Source: Sphagnum magellanicum (lineage: Eukaryota; Streptophyta; Sphagnopsida; Sphagnales; Sphagnaceae). From it: a stretch of 64,000 nucleotides of DNA. The stretch is from contig CM038911.1 of assembly GCA_021904315.1 (NCBI GenBank), positions 2,420,501 to 2,484,500 on the forward strand, given 5' to 3'. Below the pieces are notes generated by a model. The model saw only the letters and a program-made list of their open reading frames with translations, was not told the origin of the DNA and did no database searches. Of this stretch, positions 12,930 through 25,400 are shown in pieces. The translations under genes and the position numbers were made by a program. How positions within the stretch are numbered: position 1 is the stretch's first letter; every line of letters begins with the position of its first letter.

Positions 12930-13760
12930 TTTCTTTTTCTCAAACACAAAGAAGATAAAACACACAAGAAAACAACTAAAAAAAAACCAAAAGAAGGGAG
13001 GGAGCTTACCTTCAAGCTCCCGTTCTGCCTTCTCACTTTTGGTTCTCGCTTCTGCCTTCCCGTTTTTGCACTTCCGTTTCATGTGCTTTCTCCTGGCATC
13101 TTCTTCCTTTCAAGTAGTAAGAAAAAAAAACACAAAAAGAAAAAAAACCATAGAGAAGAAAAAACATGTAAAGAAGGGAAGGAACTTACCTTCAAGCTCC
13201 TACTTTGCCCTCTCACTTTTGACTCTTGCTTTTGCTTTCTTGTTTTACACTTTCATTTCAAGTGTTTTATCCTGACATCTTCTTTTTATCAAGTAGAAGG
13301 GGGAAAAAAAAATCACAGAGAAAAAAAAATATGCAAAAAAAAGGAGGGAGCTTACCTTCAAGCTCTTGTTTTGCCCTTTCACTTTTGGCTCTCGTTTTTG
13401 CCTTCTCACTTTTGCACTTTTATTTCAAGCGCTTTCTCTTAGTATCTTCTTTTTCTCAAGCAAAAAAAAAAACAACGCAAAAAAAAAAACCCATAAAGAA
13501 GGAAAAAAATGTAAATAAGGGAAGGAGCTTACTTTCAAGCTTTGCTTTTCATTTTTGGCTCCTACTTTTGCCCTTTCGTTTCAAGTGCTTTCTCTTAACA
13601 TCTTCTTCTTTTCAAACAAAAGAAAAAAAAAAAAAAAAAACACAATGAAAAAAAAAATCGTAGAGACGAAAAAAATGCAAAAAAAGGAGGGAACTTACCT
13701 CTTTTCAAACAGAAAAAAAGAAAAAAAACCATAAAGAAAGGAAGGAGTTTACCTCTTGTC
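12930..13760 (-). repeat. Exon-like tandem array, period about 165-185 bp
   Basis: About five units. Each holds, on the minus strand, a long T-rich tract, an AG, a segment of about 97 bases rich in AAG/GAA codons, and then CTTGAAGGTAAGCTCC, a good splice-donor string. The donor core lies near 13010, 13193, 13357 and 13533. In the unit at 13012-13120 the segment is open and reads EEDARRKHMKRKCKNGKAEA. In the next unit it is interrupted by stops. It looks like a duplicated small exon plus intron flank that has decayed, but a plain minisatellite is possible. Plus-strand frames of 119-192 codons across it are by-products. Confidence 0.5.
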
Positions 13761-14109
13761 AAACAGAAGGGGAAAAAAAAACCACAAAGAAAAAAAGATC
13801 ATAAAGAAGAAAAAGAAATGTAGAGAAGGTAATCTTTTCTCTCTTCTGCATTTGGGATGAAGCACTCCTCTTGCTTTTTCCTTTCCAGATTCCTTCAACG
13901 TTGAGCTCTCCACCTTCCTCAAGCCTTGTGTCTACATCTCCTCGAAACTCTATGCTACTCAAGCTCATGAGCTCTTCTAAGCTTTGGAGATGGAGTGAGG
14001 AGGAAATGAGGTGAGGGAGGTAGGAGGGCGGAGGTAGGTAGGAGGGAGGGAAGTAGGTAGGAAGGGAAAATTTTGGAGCAAAGAAGGAGGCTGAAAAATC
14101 CCTGGGCAA
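13759..14109 (-). other. GC-richer open stretch of unknown meaning
   Basis: A 116-codon minus-strand frame lies directly upstream, in minus-strand sense, of the exon-like array. Its middle part (SLEELMSLSSIEFRGDVDTR) has protein-like composition and ends in KSKRSASSQMQKREK, basic like the array units. The first part is a proline and leucine low-complexity run from a GGAGG/GTAGG repeat at 13998-14070. It could be a 5' exon of a broken gene with the array, but no family is recognised and no clear donor is seen. Confidence 0.25.
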
Positions 14110-15049
14110 GGCAAGAAGATGTGTTTTTGGTTCATCCCCAAAACGGCTTGAACGGCCTCATCCTGAACTGGTGCATTGGTGGCTGTTGTTTCACTCCAGC
14201 CGTCTCGAATTGTTTTTGGAGTTTTGTTCTGAAGTTTTACTATGGATTTTTGTCATGGTTTAGTACTTCTTAGATGCACAGCAAATTACTACACAGAGTG
14301 CCTTCCTCCAAATTTCTCTATTTAATTTATGAATATGATAGATTTACTATCATAAATCTTAACTCTGAGGAAAATAGACTCCATTCCTTAGGTTTTACAG
14401 GATGTTAAACCCTAAAACCATCTTGCCTTGATGTGGTGCAGTTCTTGCTTTTCCAAAGAAAGGACTGGTTTTAACCTGGAATCACGGTTCTCAAAAAAAT
14501 CAAAGAACTTACACTTAACCGCTGGTTTTTTGAGGGAACCCAGTGATTCCTTGAAAATTTTCAGAAGAACCCAGAATACAGAGTTATTTTATTCTGAAAG
14601 TTTCCATAAACCCAGAACCGCAGGTTCTTTGATTTTGAAAACCCTAAACCTAAACCCTAAACCCAGAACCGAAGGTTCTTTGATTTTGAAAATTTCCAAA
14701 AGACCAGAATCAAAGGTTATAACAACAGCAAAGAAGTTGCCAACACCAGTATATATAGTTTTGGACAAAGCTGTTTTGGATGAAGATTATCACTTTGTAA
14801 AACTGAATTATTTGGGTGCAATTGTCATTTGCTCAAGCTCTCAAGTGGGTTTGTAGTTTGAAGTTTAGGGTTTCAAAACAAATTGTTTTCAATCTCTACC
14901 CCATATCTTCCACCCCAGTTTCAACTAATTACCAATGTGACAAAGAGCAATGGACCAGAACCTACCAGCGCCCCATGCAGGATGGATGTGTCTAGACAAA
15001 ACATCCCATTGCTAACCAGGGTTCGCATTGTAGTAACCATCCACATATA
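14110..15049. repeat. Intergenic DNA with AGAACC/GGTTCT repeats
   Basis: 14480-14725 has three or four near-copies of a unit containing CAGAACCG, AGGTTCTTTGATTTTGAAAA, interrupted at 14639-14661 by three telomere-type CCCTAAA units. The 142-codon frame across it is a by-product of the repeat. No gene was recognised. Confidence 0.45.
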
Positions 15050-15190
15050 TTTACCTACCTAGTAGTGACAAAATGACTTACCTAGTTTACGTACCTACAT
15101 AGTAACCACTTATATTCCTTATCTACCCACCCACTCCACATAGGTAGTTAACCTAGGTAGGTAGGAAAAGAGGTAAGTAGGTGGGTTTCT
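15050..15190. repeat. CCTACC / GGTAGG word cluster
   Basis: Many TACCTACC-type words in the first half and GTAGGTAG-type words in the second make the stretch able to fold back on itself. A similar cluster lies at 27555-27785. Confidence 0.55.
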
Positions 15191-16141
15191 GGTATAGGAT
15201 ACCAAGGTGGAACCAAGTCATAACAAGGTAACAAAATGCAAAAGGTCAATTGGAAGCTAGACAAGCCAGAAGCTCACAGGAAAGAGAAAAGGAAGAGAAT
15301 GGACATCAGCTACACATGGCAAACAAGAAAGAAGGAAAACTTCCAAGAGACAAAGCAGTTGCATGTTATCACCAACCATCAATCATCTGCCCTAACAAAC
15401 ATCAAGCTACTTGTATTTGAGAAATTCATAGACCTTTTCCATAACACTCCACTTGCCGAAGTCTCCTTGATGCCTCCATTTGGAGAAAATCATCCTAAAC
15501 ATCTTTGACATCTTCAATCAATGTCATGCCCACTTGTTTCAAGAGAGAATAGACTGTATTTTCAGGTTGAGAGTCCATCAATACATGAGGATGTCCTAGT
15601 CATATCCAATACAGAGGACTCCCGCAATGATAAACAGACGGAAGAGAATTCTCAATCAACAGTGTCTCTCATATTGTGCACAGGAAACAAAACACTCACC
15701 AAAATGAAGGCATAACTTGCTTCTGATTTTGCTACTGGACGACCCAGATATACAATTACATTTTCACATCACAGAGGTACAAGTGTGCACTGCCTGCGTC
15801 ATACGAATGGAAGGGATTACATGCTACAACTATTTACAGCCCCCAAATGGTATCTACAGTTGGGCATTGTCTGGTAGCCTGGCATCAAGTCAATCCGAAG
15901 AGAAAAGGGAAAGAAGAAAGAGACATCCCATAGCTCTTTTTATATACTTTCCTTCCCTTTGCCCATCCAATAAAAACAAGCCACCCCTCAGGGGAAAAAA
16001 CACCTCAAAAGGAACCTCTCATGACTCAGGTTCATACTGAAGGTTTCTTGAACTCTAGCCTGCATGGTAGAACAAGCAGCAATGCACATTGACACTTGGC
16101 CAGCTCACCTATTATGTCATGAACTGCTCCACAACCTTGAG
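15191..16141. other. 3' flank and likely 3' UTR of the E2 gene
   Basis: Non-coding DNA downstream of the E2 stop codon (minus strand). It is less AT-rich than distant intergenic DNA, as expected if part is transcribed. No clear polyadenylation signal could be chosen. The plus-strand frames here have no family motif. Confidence 0.4.
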
Positions 16142-19100
16142 TCAAGGGTCTGCATGGCCTGCCATCTCCTCATCACTTGAAGTGTGTTCATCATCACTCA
16201 GATCCCCTTCACTGCTGTCTTCCTCCAGGGACTTCCCTATGTCCTCAGCCTTGGCATACCTTTCACAGTATTCTGCAGGAATGGACCAATAAACCTGAGA
16301 AAGAGGTCTATGCAAGCTAGGTAATGCAACTCAACTGCACTAAAATTCAACATGCCAACATTGGACTTGTTATTTTGGCACTATATTCAATGAACAGTAG
16401 AGCCCTAAGAGGTCAACTAAGGATACATATCAATTGGTTCAGGTATTCCCCACAGTTAACTGCCTGAGAGAACAGCATGAATCAACTGTGCAGCACATTT
16501 CTCTACCATCACTCATAAAATGTAGTGTATTCCAGACTTACACTGTGACCAAAACAATCAAGAGTCTCTACAAGCCCCAGCTTCTACTCGTAGAAACTGC
16601 CTTTGGATCGGAGGTACCAAATAAAGGAATGGAAGCACAAGGATCATGGACCATCAATTACACTGGGATTAGCATGATCCATTAAATTGTTGAGAAAGCC
16701 CAGATCAAGACTAGCAGTATATCTCTCTTAACTTTACAACTAGGACATACAGTACATAAGGTCCACCTACCTCTCACTTTTTGCTCATAATGCTCACGAT
16801 CACGCATCATGAGAGCAGCAGCCTCGCCATTCAAAGGATCTGTTGGATTTGGGTACAGTAGGAGTTGTGGAAGAAAAACCTCAAACACATTTATTAGGTC
16901 TGTCCCAGACCCAACAGACCACAGTCAAGCCACATAAGCATTCCTGTAATTTTGCTACGCCAAAGACTTGCACAAAATGCAAACTGAGGGATAGCATTGT
17001 TCTCAAGCAAGCCCATTTGAGCAACTGCTGCTAATGGCCAAGAGGTAGGCACAGGTCCCACTGAGCATTTCAGCAAAGACCATAACAATGCTCCCTTCCA
17101 TAATTTGACTACTGCATTAGACATCCATATAAATCTTCTTCATCAATTTGCAGAGATGTGCAATACACACACATTGCTAATTATTTACTTTAAAATGCCA
17201 CGCAACTGAAGGTTCAGGTTAAGACCATTTGCAAAAAAAAGCAGCGTTACAAAATATCTGTCTCCAAACCCTCTGTCCAAGTAGGAGGTAAGCAGTATGT
17301 GAAACTTCAGACCAGACCTTAAGTGAAACAACAAAGTTGGCACATATTCATTTATGATGACTTGAACCTCATAAATGCTTCACAGGAGACAGGTGGGTGA
17401 TTTAAGATTAATATGTACTACCTGGAATAGATATGTAGGATGAACCTAACGGCTCAAACTCTACTTGGTAAAAACTGCAAAACCTTGAAGAGAAACTTGG
17501 TGACTCACCGAACATGGGACTCCAAGTCTGATTAATGACATCCAAGCACACGGAACCTGACCTGCACCCACCAACCATATTCAGCATTCCATGCCTGGAT
17601 CTCAACTTGTTGAACACTATGTTCATAAGTTATTAGAAGTTCTCCATACTTAAGATAATGAATTGAGAGACAGCCCACTAATAAGGTTATGGAAACTCCA
17701 GATCTAACATCATATCAACAACCAATTGGCAACCACAGAAAAGAGAAAACCCAACCCTCAAGAAAAGAGAACAAAAGACCAAAAACAAATCTGAGAAGCA
17801 GATTGAATGACAGTGATAGTGACACCCATGTTCAGGGACCTTCAACATGTGTAGCATTAACCACGTACCATACAGCCCCACTGACGTCATCAGCTCCCAG
17901 CAACAGGTGGATGTTAAGATCAAACATTAATCTATGTACTCAGTTTCTCTCACTAGACTCACAGTACTGGGGAAACTCTTTTATGTTTTGTTGAGCTAGC
18001 CAGCCATAATACTGGCTAGCTCAACAAAACATAAAAGAGAGGGAGAAGAGCAGAACACCCAAGAAGAAACACAAAGAGAAAAAGGAGAAGGCAAGAAATG
18101 CAGAACCCCAAAAAATGAGAGGAAGGAAAGAGAGAGAAACAATAGAGAGCTTTGAGAGCAACAATCTTAGAGAGTAACAAAAACAGTATTGTACAGAAAG
18201 CTCCATATAGGAATAAACCTCACTTGTAATCCTGTCCAACTGACGTGCATTTTCAAGTCTACTGACTCACATCTTAAACTACACAGGCCAAAAAACTCAT
18301 TGATCATTTATAAATCCATGGGATACAAAAACTGATGAAACCTCACAAGGGACAACCTCAGAGGGAAATCTTGCCCTAAATGTGAAACCCAAACAACAGA
18401 TGGAACCATCTGTGTCATGCAAAGAATTAGGGCAAACCAAACCTTCTCAGAGATAGAAACCCTAGAACTTAGAGAAAATTTGGTAACATCTGCAGTTCCT
18501 GGCAGCATACAGAGATTGAGAAAAATCCTCAGAACCAAAGTTCTGCAATAGAAACATGTTTTCATTATACTCAATAGCAGAATGTTACAAAGGAAACAAT
18601 CCAAAATCCCTAAGACAACATAGCCCAGATACCAAGCATGTGACATAGAGCAAGCAAGCAACTTACATCTCATCAACATTGGGATGAAAAATCCTGTTCA
18701 CAAAACCAATGGAAGGTGACTTGTAAGGGTAAGCCTCTGGCAGTTCAACTCGGATTTTCCAAGTCCCATCTTGGTATGGGCCTGCCATCCATCATAACAC
18801 CTTCCTTCCATCAGCCACTCTTTCACAAGACCAGCATGTGCCTACCTAACTCCCATGCCCCAACCTTTACTTGCAGCACATACAAGATACAGTGCATTTT
18901 GCTCCCTTGCTGCAAATTCATAGATCTCTTCATGAGTGTTCACATGCCATTGTTTCCTGATCTGCTTCAGCATATATATATGATGAAAAACTGCTCAAAT
19001 ACTCATTCCACTGTTCTGTCAAGAGATTGATAGATACATAAGAAAACACAACCTTCCCATGTCAGCTGATACTGTTGTGAAGCTTGCAATATAATCTTCC

Positions 19101-20194
19101 AGACAAGACTTATAAGCATACAATTTTTTCCATCCCATGCTATATTCTGTATCTTAATTGACTAATAGACAAGAGACCTAAAGCAATTGCGAAATTGCTG
19201 GAGGTATTATCACCTTCACTTACAGAAAAGGTCCATCACTGAGATTAACCTAAAATTATTGACTCCAAGGCAACAGCACCAACTCAATCAAGACAAAATC
19301 TGATAAAGTGAAAAGTCTTTGAATCTCCTTCACACCATCAGGAACACAAGGCATATAACCTTCCAACTAACCTCCCAGGAAACCAAAGGTTCAACACCAA
19401 GAGGAACTACAAGGTCCCAGCTCTCCATATCACACAAGGTAAAACCTTCCAACCAATCTCCCAGGAAGCCAGAGGATTCAACATCAAGAGGAACTGCAAG
19501 GTCACAGGTCTCCTCCATCTCATGCACAAAACTTAGATTTTGTGGCAAAGAGTAAAGCAGTGCAGAAAGAACTACTACTCTTGACAGTATTGTGACCATA
19601 AAACAACCAGACTGAACTGCACCTGACCTTCATCCCACACACAATGGTAGGAACATACATGCAAGACTAGACTTGAAAGTGGAAATCCACTTACTTTCTT
19701 GGGGGCCATGAAACTCAACATAGAATTCACTCATTCCATCATTCACCATCTCCACTTTGTAGTCACTCATCATCCTGCCAACACAAAGAAAGAAAGAAAG
19801 AAAGAATCACAAAAAATATATTTTAAAAAATGGACAGTGAAAACCTCCAATAACCTTATCCCTTTTAGGGTTTTCTCTCATGTGGGAGGATTGTAGTGTG
19901 GCAATCTGAATCAGAAACTCAGACAAAAAAGTTGATTGAAACAGCAGAGGCATCATGACCTCACTTGATCTTGTTCGATTCTTGGCACAATGCCCCCAAG
20001 AAAAAATCCCACACAAAAAGATCTTCCACTGACGAGCGATAAACCCTAAAAAAAATTAACCAACATCTATCTGCAGAATGAAGGAAGGAGGAATTCATGA
20101 AGGAATGACAAACAAAAAGCAACGAAGGCGACAGAAAAAGAAAATCTCACAACTTCATAACGTCCATTTCTCGCCGCTTGCTCGGGGACGACAT
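16142..20194 (-). CDS. UBC5-like: E2 ubiquitin-conjugating enzyme, UBC4/5/6 (UBE2H-like) class
   Basis: The enzyme takes ubiquitin from E1 as a thioester and passes it on with an E3, in cytosol and nucleus. Six coding exons join in frame with GT-AG borders: 20194-20151, 19774-19695, 18781-18667, 17561-17509, 16899-16771 and 16272-16142. The product has 183 residues; plant UBC4/5/6 have about 187. The start [15 protein letters not shown] is the family N-terminus. Visible hallmarks are the HPN motif at 74-76 (FHPNVDEM), catalytic Cys85 in [36 protein letters not shown], and a C-terminal acidic, Ser-rich tail from about residue 150 ending EEMAGHADP. That tail marks the UBC4/5/6 class. Nothing is missing and no frame is broken, so the gene looks functional. 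Introns of 376, 913, 1105, 609 and 498 bp are long. Intron 3 holds a perfect hairpin. An RNF170-like E3 gene lies about 10.5 kb away on the same strand. Confidence 0.95.
17976..18039. repeat. Perfect inverted repeat (28-bp arms, 8-nt loop) in E2 intron 3
   Basis: Arms 17976-18003 and 18012-18039 are exact complements; the loop is CCATAATA. The core of the stem is GAGCTAGCCAG / CTGGCTAGCTC. It is far more perfect than other foldbacks in the window. It could be a very young foldback insertion or a structured RNA element in the intron. Confidence 0.9.
19781..19805. repeat. GAAA microsatellite in E2 intron 1
   Basis: About five AAAG/GAAA units directly upstream (minus strand) of the exon 2 acceptor; on the coding strand this is a CTTT tract that serves as polypyrimidine tract. 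Confidence 0.75.
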
Positions 20195-20609
20195 GGCGCA
20201 ACCACTGCCCCGCCACAATAAGCGCCACCAAGCAGCGACTCTTCAAACCAAGGGTTTCCACAGATGCGCCTTCCACCAATCCTAATTCACCAGAAGCTCT
20301 CCTTCTTCTTCTGCTCCTTTACGCCCTACTCTTCTTCTACTCTCCTTCGCCGCCGGCCTCCAAATCGCCTTCTCTATTTCTCTGCCACCTTTGCGTCCCT
20401 TTTTCTGGCTGTCCTCGGAACGGAAATTCCTCAAATAAATCCGGGGCTCGTCCAGAGCGAAGTTGACAAGGCAACAGAGTACCGAACTCGCCGAGACCCC
20501 GAAGCGAATACCTCGCAAAAGCACGAGAGGGAACGAAGTGCAGTCGATGGGTGCAGAACACAAGAACAGCACGCAAAACATCACAACAGACACGGGAGCT
20601 TCTCGCAGG
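20195..20609 (-). promoter_or_regulatory. GC-rich 5' UTR and promoter region of the E2 gene
   Basis: The base composition shifts sharply to CpG-rich and, on the minus strand, GA-rich DNA just upstream of the start codon at 20194. It ends where the CACTAAT minisatellite begins. This fits a 5' UTR plus a constitutive promoter. No TATA box could be assigned. Open frames on both strands (94-139 codons) are composition artefacts. Confidence 0.5.
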
Positions 20610-20907
20610 GGAGCTTCTCACTAATCACGTTTGCTACCGTGCCACTAATCAGGTACCTCTCACTAATTATACTTTACTACTAGGCCACTAATCAGATACA
20701 TCTCATGAATTTGTTAACTACTGGGTCACTAATCAGATGCTTCTCGCTAATTAGTTAAATACTACTAATCAATAATAAAGAACCTCTCACTAATTAGCTA
20801 ATTTTTAGGTCACTAATCAAATACATCTCATTAATTTGTTAAGAGCTAGGTCACTAATAAAAGTACCACTCATTAATTACTTATGTATTATGTCACTAAT
20901 CAAAGTC
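20610..20907. repeat. CACTAAT minisatellite, period about 42 bp (locus 1)
   Basis: About seven units of the type GGTCACTAATCAGATAC, CTCACTAATTAGTTAACT. The same words recur at 28411-28910. It abuts the E2 promoter. Confidence 0.75.
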
Positions 20908-23900
20908 TAGATGTTGTCTTTTTCTCTTTTTTTTTGGAAAAAAGAACATTTGGGTACTCTTTTAGCCCTTGTGGTGCCAAGCTAGCCTACTAGTTGGAAT
21001 GAGCTCGAATCCAACAAGCTATAAGATTTTCTTTTAAGTAATACTTTGGTTACAAATTAATTGGAAATGGAGTTTAATTACGTGATTAAATTTTTTTTTC
21101 AAGGTGGCCATTCATGGCTACAAGGGTGAGATCGTTGTAGGATTTTTGGCTCTTGCCAATTTCAAAAAAGAAACTTTGCGCAACCTTCTACTAAATCATG
21201 AAAACTTCAAGTCTTTAACCACAATGCATATACACATAACACAAACCATAAATTTGAAACAAACAAAAACAATCACTTGTGAAGGTGATTGAACTCTTTA
21301 AACTACCCACTATATAGTGCAAGTGTCTTACAAAACAAGGTTAGTTAAATATAAAATCACCTTCAAGGCACAATAAAAACAAAAATTTAAAACACCATTT
21401 TATCATATTCAAATGTTTGTGGAAACTTTCTTTTGAATTAAATTACAACCAATATTACGAATACACCATACTTAAGTTATTTGTGACACCATGAATATGA
21501 AATTTCCATTGCAATTTTACAATAAGGCAATTAATCACACCTACAATCCACATATAATTTTTTGGTTCACTTCAATGCAAAACAAAGAGGCAAAATCAAA
21601 ATAAGACAAATGAAATATAAAAGGGTTAAGGTCTAACCTCCACATTCTATTTACACTTATGTGATGGTCGCAACATAAACTTCTTTTGTCACATTATGAA
21701 ATTTCACCAATTTACAAATTCAAATGAGTACCCCACATGTGTTGTTGGTTCACATGAAATGTTAAATGTTCCATGTTTGTGTTCAAATATGTCATTCAAC
21801 ATGCAACTATTGACTCATGTTTAGCACACAACAAAGATTTGTAAACATTAAATGCATCAAACTTGAACTTTACGTTCAAATCTATGTGTAGTTCATAGAT
21901 TTTCCTTTGGCATATTTTTGTTGCTACCACAAAATCATAACTAAAACGTCCCATAGTTCGTTGATTTTAATCAAGTTGTGGATTGATTGCACAAATGGGC
22001 AAATGGCATCAAACCTTAATAAAATTTGCACACCACAAAAAAATCAAAGTTTGTTTATGCCTTGTCATTGGTCGAACCATTGATGGCCATATTAATCAAC
22101 AAAGTTTTATACTCCAACATAACATGTCAAACATGGGACAACATAGATATCCACTAGGTTTTGACATTATTCAAAATCTTGGCATTTTTTGTTTCCATAA
22201 GCTTTACAAGTTTTATTAATTCCAAATGTAATTTAAAGCTTTTGGAAAATTAATTATACAATGTTTAAAACAACCCTTCAATTTTACTCACCATTTGCAA
22301 ATGTGACAAAATTTGAACCACAACGTCGGTTTTGTGAACCATATACTGAACCCTCATGGAATGTGAAACCCAACCATCAAAAATCTATTGGATAACACCT
22401 AACTTAGTGCCTTGGACAATAAAAACCCCATCTATATCAAAAATCAAAACCTTTGTGAAACCTCCTTCATCCATCAAGGCTTACATAAATATTTGAATAA
22501 GATTATCATCACCTGATTTAGCCACCATACATTCAAAGGACAAGAGGATTGGTAATCAATTTTGAACCACAAGCATAAATTGACAACCAACTTTGTTTGT
22601 CAATTATATTTACCTCATCACAAGTAAATGCCAAGTATTAGGTTATTCCAACAACAAATTTTGTGGCTTCCAAAATAATGACATGCATATATTGAACCAT
22701 AGCCCAACCATAAACATTTATGCAATGCATTTTGGGGTTTTCTTCAAGATTCAAAAAATCAAACAAATCCTTGTGAATGTCATATTCAAACATTAACTTA
22801 CCATGCCTTAGTGCATAGAACAATGTAACAATATGACCCAAATTTCTATGTTTCTCACCCACCAACCCATTAATAATTTGCAACAAAATATATTATTTCC
22901 TTTTGGAAGCATAAACAACTTCATTTTTATTGTGCTTACAATCCTTACTAATATACCATTTCCCTTTTTTCACCCCTTTTTATGTTGATAAATTTTCCTC
23001 CAACCAACATGCTTTTATAATGAATCCCATTTTGGGGCTAGAAGTTTATTTTTATGTTCAACCTTTGAGCAAATTTTGCACTTCACTATGTGCACAAAAT
23101 TGTAGACCCCACTTGCAATCAACCCAAGGCAATTAAAAGACCTAAAACTTTAGTTTTTATTCATAAGCTTGTGTTTTGTTAATTTTTGGTGGTGACAAGT
23201 TATAATCCAAAGCCTCCATTGGCTCTTTTGGTGAATCAACATTGGGAGATTTTATAAGAAAATCTTATGCACTCAAACAAGTATTTTAATGGTAGATCAC
23301 TTACCTTTCAAAGCAACAAGCTCACACAAGGATTAAATTTGACTCCTACTATTGGAAACCACATCACATGCATTTAAAAAAGTGCCACCATTAAAATTTC
23401 ATGAATTATAAAAACATTTGAACTTGAAGTTGGGGGGTAACTTAAATAATAACATCTTCATGCAAAGTTGTAAGAATGAAACAACTTGTGACGGAAATGA
23501 CCTGCATGAGGATAAGTGCAAACCCAAAAAACCAAAGAAAAAGGCACAAAGCAATGATTCACTACAATTTACAATCAAATGCTTTCTAAAAAACTCACTT
23601 CTATAAATAATTATAAATAATTATGTTCATTAAATCTAAATGACACCAAATAATTATTGTAATAATTAGATTTGTATATTAGAAGAAATTAATTAATTAA
23701 ATTAATGTGACATTACTTTAAAATCATTGTAATTGCTTCAGATAAGAATTAATTAGTATGTGCAGAATTATTTTCTAATTAAACATAATTATTCACACTC
23801 TTTAATTTATAACTTCAAACCTGAATTAAAAATTTGGAATAATAATAATGTAGTTAAAATAATTATTTTACTGATTTTAATTTCATAAATTATATAATAA

Positions 23901-24179
23901 TAATAATAATATCTTATAGTAATCTTAGAGTAATTATGAAAATTAATGTTATGTTTAAGAAATTATTGTATTTATAGTTAAGAATTACCAAGAGAAAAAA
24001 ATTACTTGACTTATAATGATTTTTACAACAATAAATGTAATTACATAGTAAGTAATGTAATTAGTTGAATAATATTTTAAAAAAATCATGTAACACCTTT
24101 TTATCGTATCTACTATTTGAGCAATAAAAAAAGGTTATTTTTGACATTATTAGGTTAAGAAGGGAAATATAGTAGTTTT
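20908..24179. other. AT-rich intergenic DNA
   Basis: No gene recognised. 20955-21030 has a box-B-like GCTCGAATCC and could be a SINE remnant. 23590-24130 is extremely AT-rich, with TAATTATT-type words. Short frames have no family motifs. Confidence 0.45.
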
Positions 24180-25400
24180 AAGGGAGAGGGTTTGAAGTCA
24201 GCAGTTGGATGGCCTCCAAACATTCTACTTTTTCAAGCTTAAGTTGGAAATACGTTTTGGAGAATAATGACAAAAGAATGTTAGAAAAAAGCTATGCATT
24301 TTTTCGTTTCGGGCCTTTCTATAAAATTAGCAAGGTATTTCCACAGACCATTTTTGCACTTGTGCGTGTTCCCTTGAATTATCTACTTATGCAAAAGTAG
24401 AAAAATCTTTCATAATCAATGGAGAATTTCTTCCATTTTGAATATGAACCCGAAAATCGGCAATATCATGGTAAAAGATATTGATGATGGCAAAATAGAT
24501 TTTTTTCACCGACAAAAGCGCATCGAAAAAGAAAAAGCATTTAAGCGTAAAGCGGAAACACTTGCGGAACACAAAGAAAAACAAATTTTTTTATAAGTAA
24601 GATTTTTTTTTTATAAAAATAAATCAAATTTCAGCTCTCTTCCCATGGTTTCCACAACCCCAATCAATTTTTGTTTGCTCACTAATTGCATTTATGTGGT
24701 TTTACGCCACTAACCACGTATTTCCTTCTTTTGAGCTAAGAAGTAAGCAAAAAGGAAAAGGGCTCAAGTCAAAAGAAACAGGAAATGAAAGTATACCAAA
24801 ACATGACCCAATTAAACAAACAAAAACGTAGGAAGCTAGGAGGTAACTTGATTGCTTTGGAAAGAAAAGAGAGATGGCAATTTAAGTTGATTGTGAAAGA
24901 AAGCCCCCAAAAATATTAAACTAATGTTAATATAACCAAATGGAAAAGCATGCGAAAAACCAGGCCGCTGAAAAAACTTAACCAATCAACCTCCTTATTA
25001 TCCCATAAATCACTATTCAAGATCATCAATGTAACAAAAATTCATTATACGTATCTTATATTTACATATCATATCGTTTACATTACAAGCAAAATTTAGG
25101 TTTCATTTTGCTTAAACCCAATAAATAAGCATTTACTTTATCATTTAATTTACACCATTCATAATATAAGTAAACATTTTCATATCTTTTATACCCGATT
25201 GATTTATTATTTGAGAAAAGAAAAAGCGCACAAAAACGAGCAAGTAATAGATGCACTGCTTTCTAGATTCCACTATTTACCAAAAACACTTATAACATTT
25301 GGTGGGAATAGGATTTGAACCTACAACATTCAACTTTTTTTAATGTTGCTTGCCCGGCGAAAGAAAGCAATCTTACGTGTATACCTAATGGGAAGTATAA

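Noticed and set aside
12697-13648. Plus-strand frames of 119-192 codons with Ser/Phe/Lys-rich repeats
   Set aside because: They are the reverse side of the exon-like tandem array, change frame from unit to unit, and show no family motif.
20264-20683. 139-codon plus-strand frame and overlapping minus frames
   Set aside because: CpG-rich promoter of the E2 gene; no motif, and frames are open on both strands because of composition.
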